From Clostridium ljungdahlii DSM 13528 (lineage in GTDB: Bacteria; Bacillota; Clostridia; Clostridiales; Clostridiaceae): a stretch of 64,000 nt of DNA. The position numbers were made by a program, and so were the translations under genes. Location: contig NC_014328.1 in the NCBI RefSeq assembly GCF_000143685.1, forward strand, positions 1,798,001 through 1,862,000, given 5' to 3'. The notes beneath the pieces were generated by a model that had not been told where the DNA came from, ran no database searches, and worked only from the letters and a program-made list of their open reading frames with translations. Positions 44,439 to 53,098 of this stretch are shown here, piece by piece; within the stretch, counting starts at the first letter, position 1, and every line of letters starts with the position of its first letter.

Positions 44439-44469
44439 GTTCTATGATATTTTGATCTTATCATAGAAC
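44439..44469. terminator. Inverted repeat between convergent genes
   Basis: GTTCTATGATA pairs perfectly with TATCATAGAAC, 11 bp, loop of 9, without a strong T-run. It probably serves the PAP2 gene and the leftward gene. Confidence 0.55.
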
Positions 44470-44515
44470 GCCGTGTTTTATATGCTTTTTTATGGAATCA
44501 CATCAAACGGATTAT

Positions 44516-45007
44516 TTACACAAGAGTATCTAAAGTATTATTTGAAGATTGTGATAAAGAATTAATAGTATTATAAATATTGCCTGGGTTTGAGGAAAAG
44601 ATACTTGAACAAGCATCCTGATAAGTTCCATTTTCTATTGCATTGTATTGGTATAGAACATCCTCATCCATATTGTCTGTTGTAGTATTGTTACTTTGAA
44701 GAAGAGATACAATATTTGATTCAGAAGGAGATAAACCATCACTAGGGGGAGTAATATTTGTAGGTATAGATAAATCACCTGATGAACTATAAGTTAATGG
44801 TGTACCATAAGTTGGTTCGACTTGTTTATAAATATCTTGAAGTTCATTGCTAGTAGTATTTCCAAAATAGTTGGATGCAGTATAATTTCCTTGTACAGTT
44901 GAGTCAATGTTATTTACTAATGGAACAGAAGAACTTGTTGAGGTAAAATCTAGGGTATTATATAGGGAATTCATATAATAAGTATTCATAACACTATTTA
45001 CATCCAT
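44516..45007 (-). CDS. Ser/Thr/Asn-rich hypothetical protein, 163 residues
   Basis: GGAGAT precedes the ATG on the minus strand. The protein is acidic and very rich in Ser, Thr, Asn and Tyr (STSSSVPLVNNIDSTVQGNY), with no signal peptide or membrane helix. The composition recalls flexible surface or spore-associated proteins, but no family is recognised. Confidence 0.6.
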   Translation of the reverse strand: MDVNSVMNTYYMNSLYNTLDFTSTSSSVPLVNNIDSTVQGNYTASNYFGNTTSNELQDIYKQVEPTYGTPLTYSSSGDLSIPTNITPPSDGLSPSESNIVSLLQSNNTTTDNMDEDVLYQYNAIENGTYQDACSSIFSSNPGNIYNTINSLSQSSNNTLDTLV

Positions 45008-45561
45008 TAGAATTCATCTCCATAAACAAAGTTTTTGGCATCAGATGGAGTTTTGACTCCACCTGATGCTTATTAACAGGCTTCTTAGTGTCTTTAGCAC
45101 TTAGAAGGCGTTATCCTTTAGGGAAAATCGTTATCCAGGGACGTAACTGCTCTTTACTCCCACTTGGAGAAGTGGAAGTATTAGAACAGGTAGTCATCGG
45201 ATAAAATTATTTAAACAATTATCGTGTTAATATATAAAATCTTTAGTATAAATTATCAAAAATTTAAAAAGTCATATGTACTTATCTAGTAGAGTTATTT
45301 ATTATAAATTCGATTACATTTAACTAAAGTGAAAAATGTTAAATTAAAATATTGTAATCATATTTTAAATTACTATAATTAAAAGTAGGGGTGAATTGAA
45401 AAATGAACTTTTTGCTTGTATTTTAAGAATTTAATTTTAAATATCCCGTTTTTTAATTCAAAAGTATTTTTGATGTAAAGATGAAAAAATAAGCGTTAAG
45501 AATAATACTCATAAAAGGATTAAATGGACAAGACCCAATGTTTAATAAGGAGATGTGTATT
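45008..45561. other. Gene-free region with hairpin and dispersed repeat
   Basis: A stem GCATCAG/CTGATGC (45038/45063) with GGAGT/ACTCC inside lies in the leader of the leftward gene. A repeat-like block ending CAGGTAGTCATCGGATAAA (about 45188-45206) recurs in shortened form near 50588, 54241 and 56470. Base 45207 onward is AT-rich with no gene seen. Confidence 0.5.
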
Positions 45562-45825
45562 ATGGAAGTTAATCGAAGAACATTAATAAAGGATATTGTT
45601 AATATGGGTCCTAGGGCAATAGAAATATTAAAGAATTTTGGTATGGGCTGCATTGAATGTCCATCATCTCAAAATGAGAGTATAGAAGATGCTGCAGCAG
45701 TTCATGGAGTCGATGTAGAGACTTTAATTCAAAGTTTGAACAAAATTCCATTAAGAGAGAAAATAAAATGGAAAATAGAAAAGAAGATTGAGGATGTTAT
45801 GAAGGCACGATACAATATTAAATAA
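45562..45825 (+). CDS. DUF1858-domain protein
   Basis: This 87-residue protein matches the DUF1858 redox-disulfide domain: DIVNMGPRAIEILKNFGMGC then IECPSSQNESIEDAAAVHGV, with the CxxC-like pair and the ETL-type segment. These domains are often linked to hybrid-cluster proteins; here it stands alone with a C-terminal basic helix. AAGGAGATG places the start at ATG 45562 rather than 45538. Confidence 0.82.
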   Translation: MEVNRRTLIKDIVNMGPRAIEILKNFGMGCIECPSSQNESIEDAAAVHGVDVETLIQSLNKIPLREKIKWKIEKKIEDVMKARYNIK

Positions 45826-45899
45826 GGTAATTTTGAAGATTAGTTATTTTAGATTTTTGATATCTTCTATAAGCTAAAACTAACACTTTAGGCCAATAT

Positions 45900-45957
45900 C
45901 ATAAACTTAAGGAAACGTGATCAACATTTTTGTTTATCACGTTTCCTTAAGTTTATG
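45900..45957. repeat. Perfect 22-bp inverted repeat
   Basis: The arm at 45900-45921 (starting CATAAACTTAAGG) is exactly complementary to 45936-45957, with a 14-nt loop that can extend the stem by AAC/GTT. No T-run follows. It may be a strong terminator or the trace of a small mobile element. Confidence 0.75.
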
Positions 45958-46146
45958 TATGGATTAAAATAAGAGAAAGGATGTATGATACGATTACATC
46001 CATTGATTTATACTATAGTAATTTTTTATAGGTTAGTAAAATATATACTTTTTATGTAAAGATTGTTGAATTTTTCACGATAATAATATTATTATGCTTT
46101 TGATTGTGGGGAGGATTTTGATAGCGTTGATAGTAAAGGCTCTGAT

Positions 46147-46353
46147 ATGAGTAGTTATTATTGTATGATTCTTGATATGATGAAAAGACAAGGAATTGAT
46201 ACATCTTCTTTTTCTTTAGGAAGTTCTTCTTTTGTTGATGCAGTAAAAGAATTTGAGAAGAAAGTAGATATAGAAAAACCTGGTGTATTTCCATCGAATT
46301 TTTCAGATTTTTGTGATGCATATAAACAGAAACTTATACAGTGCGGATTATAA
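46147..46353 (+). CDS. Hypothetical protein, 68 residues, possibly a gene remnant
   Basis: The frame is open upstream to 46090 and ATG 46147 lacks a ribosome site, so this may be the 3' end of a decayed gene. The visible part is helical (SFVDAVKEFEKKVDIEKPGV, SDFCDAYKQKLIQCGL). No family is recognised. It is followed by another broken small frame. Confidence 0.4.
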   Translation: MSSYYCMILDMMKRQGIDTSSFSLGSSSFVDAVKEFEKKVDIEKPGVFPSNFSDFCDAYKQKLIQCGL

Positions 46354-46387
46354 TTTAATATTAAATAACATAGGGAGGTTATTTATA

Positions 46388-46554
46388 TTGTTAAATATAA
46401 ATAATTTAAATAATAATTATGATTATATCAATAAAGCGATTACTGACAAAGATACTAATTATATGAATGAAGTACAAGCAATAAAAGTGATGGATTATCT
46501 ATAGATTATGATGAAGATGAAAGACTTGAAAAAATAATAGAAAGCTTAAAATAA
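46388..46554 (+). pseudogene. Small frameshifted gene
   Basis: AGGGAGG precedes TTG 46388, a good ribosome site. The frame (LNINNLNNNYDYINKAI) stops at 46504, but the neighbouring frame continues LSIDYDEDERLEKIIESLK to 46554, consistent with one indel near 46490. The product would be a small acidic helical protein of unknown role. Confidence 0.4.
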
Positions 46555-46587
46555 TTTAGAATACTAATAGTGATTGTTAGAGAAATA

Positions 46588-46627
46588 AAGTCGCTGCTAA
46601 AAAATTTATATGAATAGCGACTTTTTT
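46588..46627 (+). terminator. Rho-independent terminator
   Basis: AAGTCGCT pairs with AGCGACTT around a 20-nt loop, then six Ts. Confidence 0.8.
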
Positions 46628-46797
46628 CTGCTTTTGCTGAATAAATTGTAATGGTAAGAATTGATGAAATTGAGATAGATAGGATTGCGGAACTAACCCA
46701 GCTAATGTCTAGCACATAAGATTAAGTTATTTTATGGTACAATTGTAATATACTTTTACATTTATTATATAAAAGTATTAATAATGGAGGGAGTAAA

Positions 46798-48177
46798 ATG
46801 TTTAAAAACAAATTAATATTTGTATTGTGTGCTATAGGTATATCTTTTTTTATGTCATCTAAAGTAATGGCTGCAGATTATGCTTCATATGTTCAGCGTA
46901 TCTGTGGAGATGATAGATATGCTACTGCTATCGAAGTTTCTAAAAATGGTTGGGCTAATGGTTCAGAATATGCTGTATTAGCTAACGGGCAAAACTTTCC
47001 AGATGCTCTCAGTGCAGCTCCCCTTGCTAAAAAATATAATGCACCTATTCTACTAAATCCAGACTCAGATTTAGATAGTAGAGTTGAAAATGAGTTACAA
47101 AGATTAGGGGTAAAACAAGTATTTATTATTGGAGGTCCATCAGTAATATCTGATACCATTAAAAATAAACTTGAAAGACTTAATATTAAAACTACACGAC
47201 TTTGGGGACAAAATAGATATGAAACGTCAATTAAAATTGCAGAACAATTAAATTTTAATGGACAAGTTGTAGTAGTAAATGGTGAAAATTTTGCTGATGC
47301 TTTATCTATAGCACCTATTGCGGCTGAAAAATCTATGCCAGTTATACTTACGCTGCCAAATACTTTGCCTGAGTCTGTAGCTAATTATATAAAGAATAAC
47401 AAAATAACAAAAACATATGTTATAGGAGAAAAGGATGTAGTAAGCGGCAGTATTGCAAATAGTTTTCCTAACAGCGAGAGAATATGGAATAGCAATAAAT
47501 TTTATAATGGCAGTAGCAGATATGATACTAATATTGCAGTATTAAATAAGTTTAGAAATGATCTAAACCTTAGTAATATTTACTTAGCAAGTGGTGAAAA
47601 TTTTCCTGATGCTTTGGCAGGTTCAGCTTTGGCTGCTAAAAATTCTTCTGCTATTGCATTGGTAAATGGTTCTTTGGAAGCACTTACTATTTATAATGGT
47701 GATATTTTAGATATTGAGAATTACGATAATATTGTACCTACTCTTGACTTTTTATGCTTAAGTAAGTCTTTTAGTGTATTAGGTGGTACTGGTTCTATAA
47801 ATGATACTATTATAGGCAGCCTTGAAATTAGTCGATTTGAAAAGGATAATAACACTACTGGTTACGCAGATAATGTAACTAGTGTTGTTGTAGATGGAGA
47901 TTGGTTATATTACTATAAAACATATAGCATGAGTGTTGGAGATGAATGGGACACAAAAGAATCATTTTTATGCAAAATAAAAAAGGACTTGACCGGGTAT
48001 ACTGTCTTAGTAGATACAACAAAATATAAGCAAGGTTGTCTTCCTGTTGGTATACAATATAATATAACTAAAATAGAAAATGGTTGGATATATTATGGCA
48101 ATGAAAGCGTATCCTTTAAGGTAAGAATTGATGGTACCGAAAACACTTGTTTAAGTGGTAACCCTGATTATAGTTAA
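46798..48177 (+). CDS. Secreted cell-wall protein with CWB2 repeats
   Basis: This 459-residue protein has a signal peptide (residues 1-26, cut after SSKVMAA). Three CWB2 (PF04122-type) repeats span about 30-325: CGDDRYATAIEVS, ANGQNFPDALSAAPLA and IIGGPSVISDTI in repeat 1, TRLWGQNRYETSIKIA in repeat 2, and a third with SGENFPDALAGSALA. CWB2 triads anchor proteins to the anionic wall polymer of Clostridia. The C-terminal 100 residues resemble DUF5050 (VVVDGDWLYYYKTY; ENGWIYYGNES). GGAGGGAG precedes the ATG. It is a likely source or partner for the CWB2-like part of the phage tape measure. Confidence 0.9.
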   Translation: MFKNKLIFVLCAIGISFFMSSKVMAADYASYVQRICGDDRYATAIEVSKNGWANGSEYAVLANGQNFPDALSAAPLAKKYNAPILLNPDSDLDSRVENELQRLGVKQVFIIGGPSVISDTIKNKLERLNIKTTRLWGQNRYETSIKIAEQLNFNGQVVVVNGENFADALSIAPIAAEKSMPVILTLPNTLPESVANYIKNNKITKTYVIGEKDVVSGSIANSFPNSERIWNSNKFYNGSSRYDTNIAVLNKFRNDLNLSNIYLASGENFPDALAGSALAAKNSSAIALVNGSLEALTIYNGDILDIENYDNIVPTLDFLCLSKSFSVLGGTGSINDTIIGSLEISRFEKDNNTTGYADNVTSVVVDGDWLYYYKTYSMSVGDEWDTKESFLCKIKKDLTGYTVLVDTTKYKQGCLPVGIQYNITKIENGWIYYGNESVSFKVRIDGTENTCLSGNPDYS

Positions 48178-48357
48178 TAATTTTTACAATACTTAAAGGT
48201 TTTTGAATAACTCTCTTGTCATTTTTTATGCTTTAAACTTTTCTGTTTAATTTATCAAATTCACGTTAAATTATGTAATTACTTGAAAATTTTTATATGA
48301 ATTTTAGCTAATAAATGGTATACTAATAGTAAAGTATTTTTATTGAAGAGAATGGAA
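48178..48357. other. Intergenic region, no gene seen
   Basis: AT-rich sequence between the CWB2 gene and the desulfoferrodoxin remnant; no clear hairpin terminator is visible. Confidence 0.5.
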
Positions 48358-48459
48358 ATGGCACAATTAAATCAAATCTATAAGTGTAATTTATGTAAAA
48401 ATATGTATAAAAAGTATGATGTAATATTCGTGGATTATGAAAAGCAAATTAACATGTAA
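48358..48459 (+). pseudogene. Desulfoferrodoxin N-terminal remnant
   Basis: The 33 residues begin MAQLNQIYKCNLCKNMYKK. The start is that of desulforedoxin/desulfoferrodoxin (YKCxxCGN), but the second cysteine pair (CCGxPM) and the rest of the protein are missing. Desulfoferrodoxin reduces superoxide and often neighbours rubrerythrin, whose gene follows 120 bp later. This is probably the decayed stub of such a gene. Confidence 0.55.
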
Positions 48460-48582
48460 TTGTATTCCCAAAACAAAAATAAATTAAATAAAGTATAATA
48501 ATTGGACTTGCTTATATGTAGAGTCCCTAAGAAAATAAATTTAATCAATTAAATCAAAATATTTAAATTAGAGGTGTGTAAA

Positions 48583-49116
48583 ATGGAATTAAAGGGAAGC
48601 AAAACAGAAAAAAATTTGTTATCTGCATTTGCAGGTGAATCTCAAGCAAGAAACAAGTATACATATTTTTCTTCAGCTGCTAAAAAAGAGGGATATGAAC
48701 AGATTGGTGAAATATTTCAACTTACAGCTGATAATGAAAAAGAGCATGCAAAAATTTGGTTTAAACTTTTAAATGGTATAGGTAATACTTCAGAAAATCT
48801 GAAATCTGCAGCTGGTGGAGAGAATTATGAATGGACTGAAATGTATAAAAAATTTGCAGAAGAAGCTAAGCAAGAGGGCTTTGATGATATCTCTAGATTA
48901 TTTAGTATGGTAGCAGAAATTGAGAAACATCATGAAGAAAGATATAATGAACTTTTAAAGAATATAGAAGAAAACAAGGTTTTTAGTAAAAATGCAAAAA
49001 AGGTTTGGATATGTCGTAACTGTGGATATGTTTACATTGGCGAAAATGCACCTGAAAAATGTCCTGTATGCTCACATCCTAAATCGTATTTTGAACTAGA
49101 AAGCAAAAATTGGTAG
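48583..49116 (+). CDS. rbr: Rubrerythrin
   Basis: This 177-residue peroxide reductase has the diiron four-helix domain ([40 protein letters not shown]) and a C-terminal rubredoxin-like iron site ([20 protein letters not shown]). It protects anaerobes from peroxide using NAD(P)H-derived electrons. AGAGGTGTGTAAA places the start at ATG 48583 rather than the GTG at 48574. A terminator follows. Confidence 0.95.
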   Translation: MELKGSKTEKNLLSAFAGESQARNKYTYFSSAAKKEGYEQIGEIFQLTADNEKEHAKIWFKLLNGIGNTSENLKSAAGGENYEWTEMYKKFAEEAKQEGFDDISRLFSMVAEIEKHHEERYNELLKNIEENKVFSKNAKKVWICRNCGYVYIGENAPEKCPVCSHPKSYFELESKNW

Positions 49117-49130
49117 TAGTATAGTATTAA

Positions 49131-49170
49131 AAAACATCGTATTATTCAACTGAATTTTACGGTGTTTTTA
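49131..49170. terminator. Terminator between convergent rubrerythrin and rodA genes
   Basis: AAACATCGT pairs with ACGGTGTTT around an 18-nt loop, then T-rich sequence; the A-run on the left allows use by the leftward gene too. Confidence 0.75.
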
Positions 49171-49185
49171 TATTTGTAAAACGAT

Positions 49186-50295
49186 TTAAATATTAAAATA
49201 TTTTCTCATACTTATATTTAAAACTAGGGCTAATGAGATAAAATTAGCTAAACTAGAACTTCCTCCATAACTTACAAAGGGAAGAGTTATTCCTGCAATA
49301 GGCATAATTCCAATAGTCATACTGATATTTTGAAATACAGAGAAAATGAGGGAAGCTGCTATACCTATACATATAAATCTTCCTAGAGAATCTTTTGAAT
49401 CTTTTGCTGACTTTATGATTCTATATATTAATATGCCGTATGCTGCTAAAAGTATTGTAGATCCAATGAGTCCCCATTCCTCTCCAATGACAGAGAATAT
49501 AAAATCTGTGTGTACTTCGGGAATGTATCCACCAGATACTTGAGCACCTTTTAAAAATCCTGCTCCATGTAATCCTCCAGAACCTACTGCTATTAAGGAT
49601 TGTGTAAGCTGGAAACTAACATCCTGTTGGTATGCTCCAGGGTTGATAAAAGAGGTTATTCTCTGCTTTTGATATTCTTTTAGAATTCCGCTAAACCAAA
49701 TAATAAGGCATAAGGGTATTGAAGAAGCAATTCCTATTATTATAGACTTTAAGTTTAGACCAGCAATGAAAAAGATACAAAAAACTATAAATAAGTATAT
49801 TAGTGCCATACCTAAGTTAGGTTGTATTATTATTAAGAAAATTGGTATAAAAGCGTAAAAACACAGTATTAAAAAATTTTTTAAGTTATTTATATTGCAA
49901 TCCATTTCTTCTAATTTTTTAGCAATAATTAATATTAATCCTATTTTTACAAATTCAGCCGGTTCTAGTGCTCTATTTCCGATCCTTATCCATGAAGAAG
50001 CACCTTTTATTGCTTTACTGGTTACATCATTAAATAATAGGACTCCCACACCACTCCAGTATATTAAATTGGCATATTGAACTATAATTCTATAATCAAT
50101 AAGCAAAATTAGGAAGATTATTATTGTACTTAATATAACCCATAATAACTGTAGTTTGGCATAATAATAATTAGACTGATTATGTGTAGCACTATAAATG
50201 TTCATTATGCCAAAAAAGGATATTGCGATTGCAACTAGCAGCGTAGTTACATCTAAATTTCTATATATTTTTTTATTTATTAAAAGCTTGTACAT
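49186..50295 (-). CDS. rodA: RodA-type SEDS peptidoglycan polymerase
   Basis: This 369-residue protein has about ten membrane helices and SEDS-family motifs: GNRALEPAEFVKIGLILIIA, QPNLGMALIYL, EVHTDFIFSVIGEEWGLIGS and GIMPIAGITLPFVSYGGSSS. SEDS proteins polymerise lipid II with a partner class B PBP in wall elongation (RodA), division (FtsW) or sporulation. No PBP or mreBCD gene is adjacent, so RodA is preferred by sequence pattern but a paralogue is possible. The ribosome site is weak (GGGTGAT). Confidence 0.87.
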   Translation of the reverse strand: MYKLLINKKIYRNLDVTTLLVAIAISFFGIMNIYSATHNQSNYYYAKLQLLWVILSTIIIFLILLIDYRIIVQYANLIYWSGVGVLLFNDVTSKAIKGASSWIRIGNRALEPAEFVKIGLILIIAKKLEEMDCNINNLKNFLILCFYAFIPIFLIIIQPNLGMALIYLFIVFCIFFIAGLNLKSIIIGIASSIPLCLIIWFSGILKEYQKQRITSFINPGAYQQDVSFQLTQSLIAVGSGGLHGAGFLKGAQVSGGYIPEVHTDFIFSVIGEEWGLIGSTILLAAYGILIYRIIKSAKDSKDSLGRFICIGIAASLIFSVFQNISMTIGIMPIAGITLPFVSYGGSSSLANFISLALVLNISMRKYFNI

Positions 50296-50679
50296 TTTAT
50301 CACCCGTAAAGTATTACATAAATTTTCAACAAAAACAATATTATTCTAACATATAATTGTTAAAATAAGATGTAATAATCATTATATTTTAATGAAGGAA
50401 AAGCTTTGAACATTTAGTAAAATAGGGATATGCATTTTGATATTTCCATTGGCTTTTATTATGGACACATTTTTTAGCCGCTATCTGTGTTTATGGAGAG
50501 ATAGTTATCAGTGGATCTTATTTAGTGGAAAAAGCAGATATACCAAATCTTTGATTTGGTGATAGTTGCTTTCGCTGTGTGCGTAGTAGGTATCCATCAG
50601 ATAAAAACATAATGTGCTTTAGTAGATAATTGGCGTTATAATTAGTGCATAAGTTGTACTATGAATAGGAGAGATTATT
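50296..50679. other. Intergenic region with dispersed repeat and hairpin
   Basis: ACCAAATC-ttt-GATTTGGT (50544-50562) is a perfect stem. Repeat-like text (GGTATCCATCAGATAAA near 50588, and ATAGTTATCAGTGGATC near 50502) recalls the family at 45188, 54241 and 56470. No gene is seen. Confidence 0.5.
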
Positions 50680-51423
50680 ATGAGTACAAATATTGAGGCA
50701 ATTTTATTTGATTCTGGTCGTGTGTTAAATTATCCTCGATCTGGCAATTGGTTTATCACACCTAATTTTTTCAAATATGTTGATAAAAACGTATTTAACA
50801 GCATTTCAAAGGATAGAAAGAAACTCTCGTTTAAAAAAGCATATGATTATATAAATTCGTGCAAGTTAATTAAAACGCAAGAAGAAGAATATAGGCATTT
50901 TGTTGAATATTATAATATATTTTTTAAAGGATTTCCTGAATTAAGTTTAAGCACGGATAATGTGGAAAATGTTGCTAAAGATTTAGTATACAACCCCAAA
51001 AAGTATGTATTCTTTGAGGAAGTAGCAGGTGTAATTAGTATGCTGAGAAAAAAATATAAATTAGGAGTAGTATCTGATGCATGGCCATCTTTAAATAGTG
51101 TATTTGAAGCAGTAAAATTGCGAAAGTATTTTTCTACATTTATTATTTCGTCAGTGCTAGGAGTTACTAAACCTGATAGTATTATGTATCAAACTGCGTT
51201 GGATGAATTAGGTGTGCTGCCTCAAAATGCAATATTTGTTGATGATAATTTAAAAAACTGTATTGGTGCAAATAAACTTGGTATTTATTCAGTTTTGTTA
51301 TGTAGGAATAAGCATAAGTATATTTTAAATAAGTTATTAAGTATAGGAAAAAAATACGATGTCGTAAATAACCTTCAGCAACTAGACACACTAAAAGATA
51401 TGAAAAAAAATGGTTATTTATAG
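50680..51423 (+). CDS. HAD-superfamily hydrolase
   Basis: This 247-residue protein has HAD motifs: motif I ILFDSGRVLNY (nucleophile Asp; Gly replaces the usual second Asp), motif II VVSDAWPS, a KPD segment (TKPDSIMYQTALDELG) and motif IV IFVDDNLKNCIGA. The helical cap lies at residues 25-110. Many relatives are small-molecule phosphatases; the altered second acid makes activity uncertain, and the substrate is unknown. AGGAGAGAT precedes the ATG. Confidence 0.85.
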   Translation: MSTNIEAILFDSGRVLNYPRSGNWFITPNFFKYVDKNVFNSISKDRKKLSFKKAYDYINSCKLIKTQEEEYRHFVEYYNIFFKGFPELSLSTDNVENVAKDLVYNPKKYVFFEEVAGVISMLRKKYKLGVVSDAWPSLNSVFEAVKLRKYFSTFIISSVLGVTKPDSIMYQTALDELGVLPQNAIFVDDNLKNCIGANKLGIYSVLLCRNKHKYILNKLLSIGKKYDVVNNLQQLDTLKDMKKNGYL

Positions 51424-51442
51424 GCTGTAAAGGATAAATTTT

Positions 51443-51598
51443 ATGCATGAATTTTTAATAAATCAATTTGGTAAGAATTTAGGTAATAAGATTTATAGTA
51501 TGCAACAGAAAAAAATACAAACAATAATTGGTTTAGCTATAGGAAAAAGTAACAATCAGTTAAAAACTCTTGAAAAGACAACTATTTTAATAAATTGA
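51443..51598 (+). CDS. Possible small protein, 51 residues
   Basis: AAAGGATAAATT precedes ATG 51443, 19 bp after the HAD gene. The basic product (MHEFLINQFGKNLGNKIYSM; KIQTIIGLAIGKSNNQLKTL) has one amphipathic helix. No family is recognised, and it could be a chance frame. Confidence 0.35.
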   Translation: MHEFLINQFGKNLGNKIYSMQQKKIQTIIGLAIGKSNNQLKTLEKTTILIN

Positions 51599-51690
51599 TT
51601 TTAAAAATATGATATAATTACTATTGAATAATTTAGAATTGCAAAATTTTATGAATTAACGGAGATTAATATGGTGGATGTAACTAGGGT

Positions 51691-52383
51691 TTAATTTTTA
51701 TCTATAAATAAAGTCCCATCACTTTGAATTTCAGCATAGAAAACATCCTCTATAGAGGCAATATTTTGTTGTTTAAGTTGTTTCTTTAACCAGTTTTTAT
51801 TTAAATTCAGTTCTTCTAAGTTATGGTTTATTATTTTACCATCAACAATTATCTCAGAAGGAATATATTTACTAGTAGAATAAGGAATTTTCATATCTGA
51901 TTTTGTTACTTGTTGTTGTGATTGTTTTTTCATTACGCTTAAGTTTCCATCTGGCTCCAATATTGCGTATTCAACTTCTGTAATAGAGAATATATTTTGT
52001 TTTCTAAGCAGCATTGATAAATCATCCATATTAAGACGACTTGAGGATAGAGATTGTTTCATGATTTCTCCTCTTTTTATTAGAATAGTTGGCTGGCCGT
52101 CAATGATACTTCTTATATTTCCTGACTTTAGGTTTATATATCCAGTTAAGGCAGTTAGTATACACCACCAAGTTAGACCAATAAGATCGTTTATGAATGG
52201 TTTATTGCCTATACTAATGATATTTGCGGCAATAGAACCTATTGTAATACCAGTAATATAGTTAAAAAACGTTAAATGACTCATTTGTTTATTTCCTAGT
52301 ATTCTTGCTAGGGTTAATAGCACTATGAACGTTACTGTTGTTTTAAGTAGTAATTGAAATACATTTATAATTCCAAGAGTCAT
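51691..52383 (-). CDS. DUF421/YetF-family membrane protein
   Basis: This 230-residue protein matches the YetF/DUF421 family: N-terminal membrane helices with LARILGNKQMSHLTFFNYIT, then ITIGSIAA, and a cytoplasmic domain with DDLSMLLRKQNIFSITEVEY. Function is unresolved; relatives occur with spore-formation genes. AAGGAGGT lies 7 bases before ATG 52383, so the 36 in-frame codons upstream are not used. Confidence 0.87.
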   Translation of the reverse strand: MTLGIINVFQLLLKTTVTFIVLLTLARILGNKQMSHLTFFNYITGITIGSIAANIISIGNKPFINDLIGLTWWCILTALTGYINLKSGNIRSIIDGQPTILIKRGEIMKQSLSSSRLNMDDLSMLLRKQNIFSITEVEYAILEPDGNLSVMKKQSQQQVTKSDMKIPYSTSKYIPSEIIVDGKIINHNLEELNLNKNWLKKQLKQQNIASIEDVFYAEIQSDGTLFIDKN

Positions 52384-52637
52384 CGGCGGTACCTCCTTAA
52401 CACTAACTCTATATAAAAGTAGAGAGCTTATATAATCAATGAAAAATATAATATCAATTTTATATTTTCCCAATATATCTGGCTTATTCATATTAGAGAA
52501 AGGAAAATAGTGTATAAAAGGATAAGTTATATATTAAAAATAGATATTGATTACATTTCTGAAAAATAAGACGATAATTAATTATGGTGATAGTTTTTTT
52601 GATACTAATCGAATTATAAAATGTGAAGGAGTTTAAT

Positions 52638-52985
52638 ATGAATGATGATTATATATTGAGAATAATAGAATCTATAGGGGAGTTTGCTGGAAAAGTATTG
52701 TTCAATAAACAGAGTAAGGAATTTAAAAATATAGACGTACAATCAATGACTATACAAGATGTGTTACCAATATTACTAAAAAAACTTATTTTTCAAGGTA
52801 AATATAATGAAGCAGAAAATTTGCTATTTGAAGAACTGAAAAAGAATCCTTCAGATGATTTAATTAAAATAGGAAAAGATTTTTATAATATGTTACTTTT
52901 AAAAAGTGATGAAGATCTTACCAAAGCAAATTTTTCGAGAGAGGAAATATTTCAAGGATTAAATGATATGAAAAAATTTACTTGA
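52638..52985 (+). CDS. DUF6483-like hypothetical protein, 115 residues
   Basis: GAAGGAG precedes ATG 52638; a GTG at 52623 overlaps that site. The helical protein (YILRIIESIGEFAGKVLFNK; KLIFQGKYNEAENLLFEELK) has a TPR-like second half. It resembles DUF6483 proteins of Clostridia. Function is unknown. Confidence 0.65.
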   Translation: MNDDYILRIIESIGEFAGKVLFNKQSKEFKNIDVQSMTIQDVLPILLKKLIFQGKYNEAENLLFEELKKNPSDDLIKIGKDFYNMLLLKSDEDLTKANFSREEIFQGLNDMKKFT

Positions 52986-53033
52986 GAGCTTATTCAGGTG
53001 ACTAACAATTCGCATCTTGAGTAAGCTCTTTGT
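52983..53033. terminator. Terminator between convergent genes
   Basis: GAGAGCTTATTCA pairs with TGAGTAAGCTCTT around a long loop; T-rich sequence follows. Confidence 0.65.
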
Positions 53034-53098
53034 AATATATTATAGATACGTTAAATAAATGTGTTAAACATTGATTTACAATTTACATTTAGAAGTAC

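Noticed and set aside
45100..45206. A riboswitch on the leader of the leftward Ser/Asn-rich gene
   Set aside because: The block resembles a dispersed repeat found at several intergenic sites rather than a leader with a conserved aptamer.
46283..46504. Gene for a 73-residue protein starting at 46283
   Set aside because: It overlaps the preceding frame and has no ribosome site; the TTG at 46388 in the same frame is preceded by AGGGAGG and is a better start.
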